40,544 nt of DNA from an uncultured Myxococcales bacterium (GCA_903847385.1 CAINDO010000135.1:1-40544); one strand, 5' to 3'. Shown: positions 26,196 to 34,216, counted from the stretch's first letter. Numbers and translations: made by a program. The notes: generated by a model from the sequence alone, not told the origin.

Positions 26196-27299
26196 ATGCG
26201 TCGACACGTGAAACGGTTCGCCCTCGCCGCCGGCCTCGGCCTGCTCGCCTACCTGGCGCTCTGGCCCGTGCCGGTCGCCCCGCGCGTGTGGGAGGCGCCC
26301 GCGCCGCCGGGCTATGTCGGGGTCCACGCCCCGAACGAGCGCCTCGCCGGACTGCGCATGATCGACCTCGGCGGCGAGGAGGGCCCGGAGCACGTCGCCC
26401 TCGGCCCCGATGGCCGGCTCTACGCCGCCGTGGCCGGCGGCAGAGTGTTGCGCATGAACCCGGACGGCACGGACCGCCAGGTCTTCGCCGACACGCACGG
26501 CCGGGTGCTCGGCTTCGACTTCGACGCCGCCGGCGACATGCTCGCCGCGGACGCGCTCGCCGGTCTGTTGCGCATCTCGCCGGACGGCAAGACCGAGGTG
26601 TTGGCGGACCGGATCGGAGACGCGCCCATCGTATTCGCGGACGCCGTGGTGATCGCCCCCGACGGGCAGGTCTACTTCACGGACGCCTCGACCCGGTTCG
26701 GCGCGGCGGCCTGGGGCGGGACCTTCGAGGCCAGCGTGCTGGACATCATCGAGCAGTCGGCCACGGGCCGCGTGCTGGCCTACGACCCGGCGACACGCAA
26801 GACACGTTTGGTGGCGCGGGGTCTGTCGTTCGCGAACGGCCTCGCGCTCTCCGGCGACGCGCGCCGACTCCTCGTGGTCGAGACGGGGCGCTACCGCGTG
26901 TGGAGCCTGCCCGCGGACGCCGCGGAGCTGGATGTGTCGGGCGGCCCCGTCGGCGAAGCCCGCGTCTTGCTGGACAACCTGCCCGGCTACCCGGACAACC
27001 TGATGCGGGGCGCGGACGGCCGCATCTGGCTCGGCTTCACCAAGCCGCGCAGTCGCCTCGTCGATGCGCTGTCCGGCCTGCCGTCACTGCGCGCGGTCAC
27101 GCTGCGCCTGCCGCGCGCGCTGTGGCCGGTGCCGAAACCCTACGGTCATGTCATCGCGTTCACGGACGACGGGACCGTCGTCGAGGATCTCCAGGATCCA
27201 TCCGGTGTGTATCCCGAGACGACGGCGGTCACCGAGACCGCCGACCGACGCTACGTGCAGAGCCTGCACGCCCGCGGCCTGGGCTGGCTGCCGCGGTGA
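26196..27299 (+). CDS. SMP-30/strictosidine-synthase-like beta-propeller hydrolase
   Basis: A 367-residue protein with an N-terminal hydrophobic anchor or signal sequence (FALAAGLGLLAYLALW), so it faces the periplasm or is membrane-bound. The body is a six-bladed propeller of the SMP-30/gluconolactonase/strictosidine synthase superfamily: GPEHVALGPDGRLYAAV (blade 1), RVLGFDFDAAGDMLAADA, FADAVVIAPDGQVYFTDAST, FANGLALSGDARRLLVVETG and YPDNLMRGADGRIWLGF. The YFTDAS and YPDNL motifs are close to the animal adipocyte-membrane-associated and plant strictosidine-synthase-like branch, whose members are mostly lactonases or arylesterases. Catalysis is likely calcium-dependent; substrate unknown. Confidence 0.82.
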   Translation: MRRHVKRFALAAGLGLLAYLALWPVPVAPRVWEAPAPPGYVGVHAPNERLAGLRMIDLGGEEGPEHVALGPDGRLYAAVAGGRVLRMNPDGTDRQVFADTHGRVLGFDFDAAGDMLAADALAGLLRISPDGKTEVLADRIGDAPIVFADAVVIAPDGQVYFTDASTRFGAAAWGGTFEASVLDIIEQSATGRVLAYDPATRKTRLVARGLSFANGLALSGDARRLLVVETGRYRVWSLPADAAELDVSGGPVGEARVLLDNLPGYPDNLMRGADGRIWLGFTKPRSRLVDALSGLPSLRAVTLRLPRALWPVPKPYGHVIAFTDDGTVVEDLQDPSGVYPETTAVTETADRRYVQSLHARGLGWLPR

Positions 27300-27329
27300 C
27301 GCCACCGGCCGCTCCGTGTGGCCGCGCGC

Positions 27330-29213
27330 TCAGCAGTCGCGGTCGAGCGCGCGCGCGATGCGGCGGAACAGAGGCGCGGCGACGCGGCCGCCCGTGGCGC
27401 CGGCGGCGCGTGTGTCCACGCGGACATGAATCGCCCAGCGGGGGGCGTCGATGGGGACGAGGCCGGCGAAGCTGGCGCGGGTGAGGGCCGCCTCGACGCC
27501 GTCCGCGGCGTCGCGCACCGTGAGCGTGCCGGTCTTGCCGCCGACCCGCACCTCGTCGAGGTGGGCCTCGCGCCCCGTGCCGTGCTCGACCGCACCCGCG
27601 AGCAGACGACACACGGTCTCGGCGGCGGCGCTCGACACGACCGCCTCGCGTGTCATCGGGTCGAACCCGCCATTCCCCAGCGTGGCATAGGCCCGGGCGA
27701 TGTCCACGGGGCGGGCGAGCAGGCCCACGCCCGAGGCGGCGAGCGCGGCCTGCAGCGGCGTCCAGGCCGGCGCGTCCGTCGGTGTGACACCGAACCGCGC
27801 GAGCTGTCGTTGCAGGGCCGCGACACCCAGCTTCTCGGCCAGCCGCGCCGCGCCGATGTTCGAGGAGCGCGACAGAATGCCATCGAGGTCCAGGTCCGCC
27901 GCCGGCAGCGCGTCCGTCAACACATGACCCTCGACCACGAGCGTGTCGCCGGTCGAGAAGCGGGTGTCGGGTGTGACGCCCGCGTCGAGGGCGGCGGCCG
28001 CGGTCAGCGCCTTGAGCACCGAGGCCGGCTCGATGGCCTCCTGCGCCGTCGCGTCCCCCTGCGGCCCCAGGCCCGCCAGCGCCACCACGCGGCCGGTCTC
28101 GACCTCCACCACGACGACGCTGGCGGCCACGGGTGACTCGTCCGCCTGGAGCTTGAAGAGCTCCTCGGTGACCTTGGCCTGCACGACCTCGTCCAGGCCG
28201 ACCATGGGCTGCCGCAGGGCCGCGCTGGGGGCGGCGATGGGAGCCGGCGTGACTGTCTCTTCCGGCGCGCTCGGTGTCTCATGCGCCGGGCCGGCACATC
28301 CCAGGACACCGGCGAACAGACCGCCGCCGACGCCGACACTCCAGGCGAGCCGCCTCGATGCGGTGCGGCCCGTGCCTTCGAGCACCCGCTCGATGCGTTC
28401 GCGCACGCCGGCACCGCCTGCGCCCAGGGCGCCCAAGGCCACCGGCGGCGCCGGCCGAGGCGAGGCCAGGGAGAGCAACAGCGCGGCATACTCCGAGGGG
28501 CGCACGCCCCCGGCCAGCACCGCGGCGTCCGCCGTCAGCTCACACTCGGTGCGCAGTCGCCGCGCCGCCCACCAGGCCAGCGGATCGAACCACCGCAGCG
28601 CGCACAACACATCGGCCAGAAACAGAAGGCGTGTGTCGTGACCGGCCAGGTGGGCCCGCTCGTGGGCCAGGCTCGCCGCGGTCGAGGCGGCCGGGGCCTC
28701 GCGCGTCTCCGCGGGCATCAGAATCACGGGCCGCCACACACCCAGGACCATCGGCGTGTCGATCTCATGGGAGAACAAGACGCCCTCGGGCCCGTGCATC
28801 GCACGCCGCTTCAGGTCCGCGGCCCGGAGGTGGTCGACGCCGAGCCGCGCGAGCAGCAGCAGCGCGCCCGCCGCCCACAGACCGGCGAGCCACGCGGGCG
28901 CGGCGGGGGATGGGTTCGTCGGTTCCGGGCGTGTGAGCGCGCCGGGGCTCGCGGCGGGCGTCGGAGGCAGGCCCTCGGCGGCGAGCGGCGCGGCCTCGGC
29001 CAGGGACGCCGCGACCACCGGGGGCGGCGCGTTGAACGCCACGGGCAGCCAACGGGGCGCGAGCGGCAGGGCCAGGGTGCCGAGCACCGCCGCCGCGAGC
29101 GCAGCGCGCCGCACACCCGCCGGGGCGCCCCGCAGTGCATGCAGGGCCAGGAACGTCGCGCCCAGCAGCAGCGCGCCCTTGACCGCCCACTCGAAGAGCA
29201 GCGTCGTGGTCAT
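27330..29213 (-). CDS. M56 (BlaR1-like) membrane protease fused to FtsI-like transpeptidase domain
   Basis: A 627-residue membrane protein. The N-terminal half is an M56 metalloprotease of the BlaR1/MecR1 family: transmembrane segments near 5-30, 35-50 and 115-130, the zinc motif HERAH near 183-187, and the third-ligand stretch ECELTADAAVL. A last hydrophobic segment lies near 295-310. The C-terminal half is a penicillin-binding fold with SxxK as SVLK (near 398), SxN as SSN (near 448) and KTG at 560. Its surrounding sequence (VVEVETGRVVALAG, SRSSNIGAARLAEKLG) is like class B transpeptidases such as FtsI, not the class D-like sensor of true BlaR1. ATG 29213 overlaps the BlaI-type gene by ATGA. 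Expected role: sense beta-lactam or cell-wall stress and cleave the repressor. Confidence 0.85.
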   Translation of the reverse strand: MTTTLLFEWAVKGALLLGATFLALHALRGAPAGVRRAALAAAVLGTLALPLAPRWLPVAFNAPPPVVAASLAEAAPLAAEGLPPTPAASPGALTRPEPTNPSPAAPAWLAGLWAAGALLLLARLGVDHLRAADLKRRAMHGPEGVLFSHEIDTPMVLGVWRPVILMPAETREAPAASTAASLAHERAHLAGHDTRLLFLADVLCALRWFDPLAWWAARRLRTECELTADAAVLAGGVRPSEYAALLLSLASPRPAPPVALGALGAGGAGVRERIERVLEGTGRTASRRLAWSVGVGGGLFAGVLGCAGPAHETPSAPEETVTPAPIAAPSAALRQPMVGLDEVVQAKVTEELFKLQADESPVAASVVVVEVETGRVVALAGLGPQGDATAQEAIEPASVLKALTAAAALDAGVTPDTRFSTGDTLVVEGHVLTDALPAADLDLDGILSRSSNIGAARLAEKLGVAALQRQLARFGVTPTDAPAWTPLQAALAASGVGLLARPVDIARAYATLGNGGFDPMTREAVVSSAAAETVCRLLAGAVEHGTGREAHLDEVRVGGKTGTLTVRDAADGVEAALTRASFAGLVPIDAPRWAIHVRVDTRAAGATGGRVAAPLFRRIARALDRDC

Positions 29214-29620
29214 TTCGTGTCCTCCTCCGCCGCCTGCGCGGCCTGGATGCGGGCGGCGAGGCGCGCCCGGGTGTCGGGGTCGAGGTCGCGGGTGTCCTCG
29301 GCCAGCAGCGCCGCCGCCACGCGGGCCACGGACCCGCCGAAGAACGTATCGGCGAGATGGCGCAGCGCGGACCGGCCCGCGTCGACCTTCGGTGTCGTGG
29401 GTCGATACACGTAGCGCTGGCCCTCCTCGACGTGCGTCAGGTGGCCCTTCTCCTCGAGCAGGCGCAGCAGCGTGCGCACCGCCGAGTCGCTCGGTGCCTC
29501 GGGCAGGCCGGCGCGGACCTCCGCGGCCGTGGCCTGGCCGGCCTGATAGATGAGATCCATGATCTGCCGCTCGCGGCGGGTCAGATCGTCGGGGGGTTGT
29601 CCGGGGCGTTCTCGTTTCAT
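29210..29620 (-). CDS. blaI: BlaI/MecI/CopY-family repressor
   Basis: A 136-residue DNA-binding protein. The winged helix (about 10-80) has LTRRERQIMDLIYQAGQATA, then SDSAVRTLLRLLEEKGHLTHVEEGQRYVYRP, the hallmark of the family. The C-terminal helices (about 85-135) form the dimer. In this family the paired M56 protein cuts between the DNA-binding and dimer domains to release the promoter. The 4-bp overlap with the M56-transpeptidase gene puts both in one operon. The AT-rich, repeat-bearing stretch just upstream is the natural place for its operator. The resistance or wall gene it controls is not evident nearby, apart from the operon itself. Confidence 0.9.
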   Translation of the reverse strand: MKRERPGQPPDDLTRRERQIMDLIYQAGQATAAEVRAGLPEAPSDSAVRTLLRLLEEKGHLTHVEEGQRYVYRPTTPKVDAGRSALRHLADTFFGGSVARVAAALLAEDTRDLDPDTRARLAARIQAAQAAEEDTK

Positions 29621-29642
29621 GCGAACCAGAACCTGCCGGGGT

Positions 29643-29671
29643 GCTAAAAAATTCGCAAGCTAAAATTTTAA
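29643..29671. promoter_or_regulatory. AT-rich promoter/operator candidate before blaI
   Basis: An island of A/T in very GC-rich DNA. GCTAAAAAATT (29643-29653) and GCTAAAATTTTA (29659-29670) repeat with a 16-bp step, and TAAAATTTTA (29661-29670) is a perfect 10-bp palindrome. It lies 23-50 bp upstream of the blaI start and between two divergent genes, so it is a likely site for RNA polymerase and the BlaI-type repressor. It does not match the classical TACA-TGTA operator. Confidence 0.55.
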
Positions 29672-29782
29672 CATCTGCCGAACGCGTCGGCGGCCGGTGT
29701 AGATTCCTGCACCGCGGCGATTCCGGGGAACCCGCGCCGGGGCGCGCGGTCCATCCGTGACACATCGAGCGCGGAGGAACCC

Positions 29783-30280
29783 ATGGCCGGCGGGGGCACA
29801 GTCAATCAACAGCGCGGCGGTCGGAAGGCCGTCGACTTCACCCTGAACCTGGTGCCGACCATCGACCTGTTGTCGGTGCTCATCGCGTTCCTGCTCATCA
29901 CGGCCGTGTGGTCCCAGGTCTCGCGCATCAAGGTCTCGCAGCCGCTCCCGCGAACGAGCGCGGACGGCGTCGCCGAACCGCCCGCCCGCGCCCTGGTCGT
30001 GCGGCTCACCCCCGGCGCCGCCCACGTCGCCTTCACCGACGACCCGCCCGAGAGCGCCGCGAACTTCGACGCCGCCGCCGGCGCCCTCGGCCCGCAGTTG
30101 AGGAACGGCTTCGGGCCCTTCGCCGCGCGCGTCGCCGGCCCACCCCGCGAGCAGGTCGTGCGGGTCCTCTCCGCCGACCGCGTCGACTACAGCACGGTCA
30201 TCACGGTCCTCGATGCGCTCGCCGATCACGGCCTCACCACGGTCAAGGTCGGGCCGGACACGGCGGGGGACCACCCTTGA
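29783..30280 (+). CDS. exbD: ExbD/TolR-family protein
   Basis: A 165-residue inner-membrane protein with a short cytoplasmic N-terminus, one transmembrane helix (about 22-43, LNLVPTIDLLSVLIAFLLIT) carrying the conserved proton-relay Asp28, and a periplasmic domain of about 110 residues (VVRVLSADRVDYSTVITVLD is typical). ExbD works with ExbB and TonB, or TolR with TolQ and TolA, to use the proton gradient for outer-membrane work. No ExbB, TolQ or TonB gene is adjacent, so its partner must be elsewhere; orphan ExbD copies are common in Myxococcota. GGAGGA precedes ATG 29783. The gene is divergent from blaI. Confidence 0.88.
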   Translation: MAGGGTVNQQRGGRKAVDFTLNLVPTIDLLSVLIAFLLITAVWSQVSRIKVSQPLPRTSADGVAEPPARALVVRLTPGAAHVAFTDDPPESAANFDAAAGALGPQLRNGFGPFAARVAGPPREQVVRVLSADRVDYSTVITVLDALADHGLTTVKVGPDTAGDHP

Positions 30281-30314
30281 CCCGCGCAATCTCCGACGAC
30301 CATAGTTGCACCCT

Positions 30315-31301
30315 ATGGAATCGACCGACTTCGGCCTGCTCCTGTCCCTCGACGCGCTGCTCCAGGAGGGGAGCGTGTCGGGCGCCGCCCGGCGCGTCGG
30401 GCTCTCCACCCCGGCGATGAGCCACGCCCTCGCCCGCATTCGCGAGCGTTTCAGCGATCCCATCCTGGTCCGCTCGGGCCGGGGCATGCTGCTCACGCCC
30501 CGGGCGCTGGCGCTCAAACCTCTGGTCCACGAGGTCGTGGAGCAGGCGCGCCGCACGCTCGAGCCCGAGCGGCCCTTCGTGGCCAGCGAGCTCTCGCGCA
30601 CCTTCGTGGTGCACGCGACGGACTACGTGCTGACGATCCTCGGGGGCGCGGTCGACCGCATCCTGCGGGACGAGGCGCCCAAGGTCTGCCTCCGGTTCGT
30701 GCCCAACTCGCCCGACGACCCCGCGCTGCTGCGCGACCAGGGCTCGGACCTCGCCGTCGGCATCTACGGCGAGCTGCCCCAGGAGATGCGGAACCGGCAA
30801 CTGCTGACGGACCGCTTTGTCTGCGTTGTGCGCCAGGCCCACCCGACCGTGAAGAAGCGCTTCACGCTCGAGGACTTCGTGGCGCTGCCGCACATCCAGG
30901 TCGCGCCGCGGGGCAAACCCGGCGGCTACATCGACGACGTCCTCCGGGAGCGCGGGCTCACCCGGACCGTCGCCCGGGCCGTGCCCTACTTCGTCACCGC
31001 GCTCCAGCTCGCCTCCGAGACGGACTACGTCCTGACCATCTCGGAGCGCATCGCCCGGCGATTCGCCGAGCCGCTGTCGCTGCAGGTGCTCGAGGTCCCC
31101 GTGACCCTGCGCCCCTACGCGCTGAGCCTGGTCTGGCACCCGCGGGTCGAGGGCGACGCCGGCCACCGGTTCCTTCGCGATGTCTTCCTCCGCGCCTCGA
31201 AGCAGGTGGCGGGGGACCGACACGACGCGCCGCGGACCCGGCTCGACCCCACCGACCCCACGTCGGGCCAGACGCGGAAGCGCATCCGGCGCCCACGGTA
31301 G
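30315..31301 (+). CDS. LysR-family transcriptional regulator
   Basis: A 328-residue regulator. The N-terminal helix-turn-helix (about 8-67) reads LLLSLDALLQEGSVSGAARR then LSTPAMSHALARIRERFSDP; the rest is a periplasmic-binding-protein-like effector domain (about 90-300). The NodD/SyrM-like branch is suggested by 'PILVRSGRGMLLTPRA'. ATG 30315 is used. Its start overlaps a TAGTTGCAC box (30303-30311) that is repeated within the dyad in front of the following DJ-1 gene. Same direction as the next three genes. It probably autoregulates and activates that operon; the effector may be an aldehyde-derived compound, which is inference. Confidence 0.9.
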   Translation: MESTDFGLLLSLDALLQEGSVSGAARRVGLSTPAMSHALARIRERFSDPILVRSGRGMLLTPRALALKPLVHEVVEQARRTLEPERPFVASELSRTFVVHATDYVLTILGGAVDRILRDEAPKVCLRFVPNSPDDPALLRDQGSDLAVGIYGELPQEMRNRQLLTDRFVCVVRQAHPTVKKRFTLEDFVALPHIQVAPRGKPGGYIDDVLRERGLTRTVARAVPYFVTALQLASETDYVLTISERIARRFAEPLSLQVLEVPVTLRPYALSLVWHPRVEGDAGHRFLRDVFLRASKQVAGDRHDAPRTRLDPTDPTSGQTRKRIRRPR

Positions 31302-31324
31302 TTGCACAGATTGCAACGTTGACT
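31301..31324 (+). promoter_or_regulatory. LysR-type operator and promoter before the DJ-1 gene
   Basis: GTTGCACAGATTGCAAC (31301-31317) is a perfect 6-bp inverted repeat, GTTGCA/TGCAAC, around five bases, and fits the T-N11-A pattern. Directly after it, TTGACT (31319-31324) is a good -35 element; the -10 around 31342-31348 is weak, as expected for an activated promoter. The left arm TAGTTGCAC also occurs at 30303-30311, before the regulator's own start. Confidence 0.65.
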
Positions 31325-31410
31325 TCAATCGTCTTGCGTTGCCTGCATGCCCGTCGGGCCCCAGAGTCGTTCGCGAACGGACACATCGTCCACTGCCAGG
31401 AGCGAACGAC

Positions 31411-32181
31411 ATGAGCCTCCGGGACCCGAACCCCGCCCGCAAGAACACACCCAAGCGCGTCGCGATCGTGATCGCCAACCCGGCGACCTCGACGACCACC
31501 GGCTGGCCCGTCGGCTTCTGGTGGTCGGAGCTGACGCACCCCTATTACGCCTTCCACGAGGCCGGCTACGAGGTCGAAGTCTTCAGCCTCGACGGCGGAC
31601 GCTGCGAGGCCGACGCCCTCAGCGATCCACACGACGCCAGCGGCTACTCCGCGTCCGACCTGATCACGCTGGGGTTCATCCACACGCCGAGCCTGGCCGC
31701 GCTGGTCGAGCGGACGAAACCCGTCTCCGAGATCGACGTCGCGCAGTTCGACGCCCTCGTCGTCGCCGGCGGCCAGGCCCCGATGTTCAGCTTCGAGACG
31801 GCCACGGCGCTGCACGCGAAGTTCGTCGAGTTCTACGAGGCCGGCAAGGTCGCCAGCGCGCTGTGTCACGGCGTGGCGCTCCTCCGCTACGCGCGGCTCT
31901 CCAACGGCGAGCTGCTCGCGAGGGGCAAGACGGTCACCGGCTTCGCCAACGTCGAGGAGGATTTCGCCGACAACGCCGTGTGGAGCATGGGCGCCCTGCC
32001 CAAGGACAAACACCTGATGCCCTGGCGCATCGAGGACGAGCTGAAGCGCCTCGGCGCCAACTTCGTCCAGGCCGGCCTGTGGCGCGGCTTCGCGGTGCGG
32101 GACGGCAACCTGGTCACGGGCCAGCAGAACTTCTCGGGCACCGAGACGGCCAACCTGGTCATCGAGACCCTGGGGCGCTGA
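31411..32181 (+). CDS. DJ-1/PfpI-family protein, Hsp31/glyoxalase III-like
   Basis: A 256-residue cytosolic protein of the class I glutamine-amidotransferase-like superfamily. The nucleophile elbow SALCHGVALL puts Cys152-His153 at the active site, and SELTHPYYAFHEAGYEVEVF supplies the conserved Glu40. This Glu-Cys-His set in the Hsp31-like branch is associated with glutathione-independent glyoxalase (methylglyoxal to lactate) and deglycase or chaperone reports. CAGGAG precedes ATG 31411. It is the first gene after the LysR dyad and is followed by a GFA-domain fusion and an aldo-keto reductase, which supports a role in reactive-carbonyl defence. Protease activity is unlikely. Confidence 0.86.
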   Translation: MSLRDPNPARKNTPKRVAIVIANPATSTTTGWPVGFWWSELTHPYYAFHEAGYEVEVFSLDGGRCEADALSDPHDASGYSASDLITLGFIHTPSLAALVERTKPVSEIDVAQFDALVVAGGQAPMFSFETATALHAKFVEFYEAGKVASALCHGVALLRYARLSNGELLARGKTVTGFANVEEDFADNAVWSMGALPKDKHLMPWRIEDELKRLGANFVQAGLWRGFAVRDGNLVTGQQNFSGTETANLVIETLGR

Positions 32182-32203
32182 CACTTCCTTCATGGAGACG
32201 ACG

Positions 32204-33109
32204 ATGTCGACGGATTCGACCCCCGAGATGCTCGACGGCGGCTGTCACTGCGGCCGCGTGAAGGTCACGATCCCGGCCCGCAGCGCGGGTGTGGTGGTGT
32301 GTCACTGCGCGGACTGCCAGAAGCTCCACGGCAACTCGTTCGCGCTCTTCGCGGCGGCCCCCACCGACGTGCGTTGGACGGGTGAGGAACACGTTGTCTG
32401 GTATGCCTCGTCGCCGGCCAACGAGCGTAGCTTCTGCGGCCACTGCGGCAGCCGACTGGCCAAGCGCCCCACGGACGCGGCCGGGCAGGCCGCGCGCATC
32501 CTGGTCTCGGCCGGGCTCTTCGACCCCGCGCTGCCCCGCACGGTGGTGAAGAACCTGTGGCTCGAACAGAAACCCGCGTGGGTCGAGGCCGCGCGCACGG
32601 CGCCGCTGACCCCCGAGGCGTTCGTCGCGCTCGCGCTGGCCGAGCCGATCGGCACGGAGACCGCGCAGTATGGCTACGCACTGCGCGCGGCCTCGGGCAA
32701 CAAGAAGCCGCCCGGCGTGATCGCGCTGACGTGGATCGCGGCCAGCGATCCGGCGGAGCGCGAGCGCATCCGCGCGCACTCCCGGCAGAACGTGCAGGAC
32801 TTCCAGGCCGAGCCCGGGTTCATCTCGATCATCACCGGGTTCACGGGCCTGCGCGGCTTCACCGTGACCGCCTGGGAGGATGAGGCCTCGATGCGGCGGG
32901 CGCTCTCGGGACACCACGCCGTCGCCATGGCAGAGCTCTTCGGCGAGCGCTTCGTCGCCTCCGTCTGGACCAGCGTGTGGACGCCGACGCGCGTCAACCG
33001 CCTGTGGGTGCGCTGCACGGCCTGCGGCGCGCTCGAGGACGCCAGCGACGACCACCGGGCCTGCAACTGCTGCGAGGCGCCGCTCCCCGAGCGGCCCGAG
33101 TTCTGGTGA
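32204..33109 (+). CDS. GFA-domain / ABM-like / zinc-ribbon fusion protein
   Basis: A 301-residue three-part protein. Residues 10-130 are a GFA (CENP-V-type) domain with zinc ligands C14-x-C16, C33-x-C35-x2-C38 and C78-x2-C81; glutathione-dependent formaldehyde-activating enzymes have this fold, though many members have other roles. Residues about 190-275 (GVIALTWIAASDPAERERIR, PGFISIITGF, FTVTAWEDEASMRRAL) look like a dimeric alpha-beta-barrel of the antibiotic biosynthesis monooxygenase (ABM) type. The last 30 residues hold CTAC and CNCC, a likely zinc ribbon. ATG 32204 has GGAG in front; ATG 32192 is an alternative. It sits 22 bp after the DJ-1 gene and 7 bp before the aldo-keto reductase. 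The three-domain combination is unusual. Confidence 0.82.
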   Translation: MSTDSTPEMLDGGCHCGRVKVTIPARSAGVVVCHCADCQKLHGNSFALFAAAPTDVRWTGEEHVVWYASSPANERSFCGHCGSRLAKRPTDAAGQAARILVSAGLFDPALPRTVVKNLWLEQKPAWVEAARTAPLTPEAFVALALAEPIGTETAQYGYALRAASGNKKPPGVIALTWIAASDPAERERIRAHSRQNVQDFQAEPGFISIITGFTGLRGFTVTAWEDEASMRRALSGHHAVAMAELFGERFVASVWTSVWTPTRVNRLWVRCTACGALEDASDDHRACNCCEAPLPERPEFW

Positions 33110-33116
33110 GCCACCC

Positions 33117-33926
33117 ATGACCTACCCATTGCGTGGCGGCGTCGCCCTCCCGCGTGTGGGCCTCGGCGTCTTCCGGACGCCCCGCGGCCAGACCACACGC
33201 GGCATCGTGAAGACCGCGCTGGACCTCGGCTATCGCCACATCGACACCGCGCGCATCTACGGAAACGAGCGCGACGTCGCCGACGGCCTGCGCGACAGTG
33301 GCCTGCCGCGGAGCGAAGTGTTCGTGACGACGAAACTCTGGAACGACGACCAGGGTTACGACGCCGCGCTCCGGGCGTTCGACGCCAGCCTCGAACACAT
33401 GGGCCTCGAACAGATCGATCTGTTCCTGCTGCACTGGCCCGTGCCGGGCAAGCGCCTCGCCTCGTGGCGGGCGCTCGAGCGGCTGCGAGCCGAAGGCCGC
33501 GTGCGGGCCATCGGCGTCAGCAACTTCATGGAGCATCACCTCGAGGAGCTGCTGAGTCATGCGAACGAGCCGCCGAGCGTGAATCAGATCGAGGTGAGCC
33601 CGTTCCTCCAGCAGCGGGGCGTGCGCGCGCTGTGCGAGCGGTACGGCATCGCCGTCGAGGCTTACAGCCCGCTCACCAAGGGCGCGCGGCTCGCCCACCC
33701 CGAGGTCGTGCGCGTCGCCGCCGCCGCCGGCCGCACCCCCGCCCAGGTCCTCCTGCGCTGGGGCCTGCAGCACGGCCTGATCGTGCTCCCCAAGTCGTCC
33801 GCCCCCGCCCGCCTCGCCGAGAACCTGGCCGCGCGCGACTTCGAGCTCTCGCCCGAGGCCATGGCCGCGCTCGACGCCCTCGAGGAGGGCCTCGTCACCG
33901 GTTGGGACCCCCGCCGCGCGCCGTAG
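33117..33926 (+). CDS. Aldo-keto reductase
   Basis: A 269-residue NADPH-dependent reductase of the AKR superfamily, prokaryotic AKR5-like. The (beta/alpha)8 signature is complete: HIDTARIYGNE with Asp43 and Tyr48, TTKLW with Lys73, LLHWP with His106 as catalytic tetrad, then GVSNFMEHHLEELL, NQIEVSPFLQQ, AYSPLTKG and the NADPH-phosphate segment VLPKSSAPARLAENL. Likely substrates are aldehydes such as methylglyoxal or 2,5-diketogluconate. ATG 33117 starts 7 bp after the GFA fusion stop, so it is the last gene of the operon. With the Hsp31-like gene, the operon offers two routes for dicarbonyl removal. Confidence 0.92.
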   Translation: MTYPLRGGVALPRVGLGVFRTPRGQTTRGIVKTALDLGYRHIDTARIYGNERDVADGLRDSGLPRSEVFVTTKLWNDDQGYDAALRAFDASLEHMGLEQIDLFLLHWPVPGKRLASWRALERLRAEGRVRAIGVSNFMEHHLEELLSHANEPPSVNQIEVSPFLQQRGVRALCERYGIAVEAYSPLTKGARLAHPEVVRVAAAAGRTPAQVLLRWGLQHGLIVLPKSSAPARLAENLAARDFELSPEAMAALDALEEGLVTGWDPRRAP

Positions 33927-33958
33927 GGTGGGGCGGGGAGGGGATGGCGCGGCGCGCG

Positions 33959-34168
33959 TCAGTACTGGTCGCACACGGTCGTGCACGTGCGGATCTTCAC
34001 CAGCGCGCCGTTGCGCGTTTCGACGCTCTCCGTGCACGTGGTCATGCAGGTCTCTGTGATGGTGACCTTGTTCCCGCTGGGCGCGGTGACGACGCGACCC
34101 GCCTCGGCGGCGCTGGCGACGAGGGCGAGCAGGGCGACGGTGAGCATGGGGATGAGTGCGATCTTCAT
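33959..34168 (-). CDS. Small secreted Cys-rich protein (69 aa)
   Basis: Begins MKIALIPMLTVALLALVASA, a standard signal peptide with a likely cleavage after AEA. The mature part is about 46 residues with four Cys in two pairs (CMTTC, then CTTVC) and Thr-rich spacing, so probably a small disulfide-linked exported domain. GGAGGT sits at ideal distance from ATG 34168. Function unknown. The region around its start closely resembles that of the broken gene starting at 35425. Confidence 0.72.
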   Translation of the reverse strand: MKIALIPMLTVALLALVASAAEAGRVVTAPSGNKVTITETCMTTCTESVETRNGALVKIRTCTTVCDQY

Positions 34169-34215
34169 GTGAGTACCTCCGCAGCGGGGATACCGGGGCC
34201 CGCGGGAGACCTTTT
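34148..34215. repeat. Shared leader, copy 1 (see 35405-35474)
   Basis: The first codons (MKxALIP), the GGAGGT ribosome-binding site and about 50 bp upstream align with the region at 35405-35474. Shared words on the plus strand include GGGGATGAG before TTCATG and ACCTCCG after it, then GGGGAT and CCGG. Divergence is moderate, so this is an old duplication. Confidence 0.55.
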
Positions 34216-34216
34216 C

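Noticed and set aside
27330..29765. An 811-residue version of the M56-transpeptidase protein
   Set aside because: The extra N-terminal part is the wrong frame of the BlaI-type gene; the ATGA overlap at 29210-29213 fixes the start.
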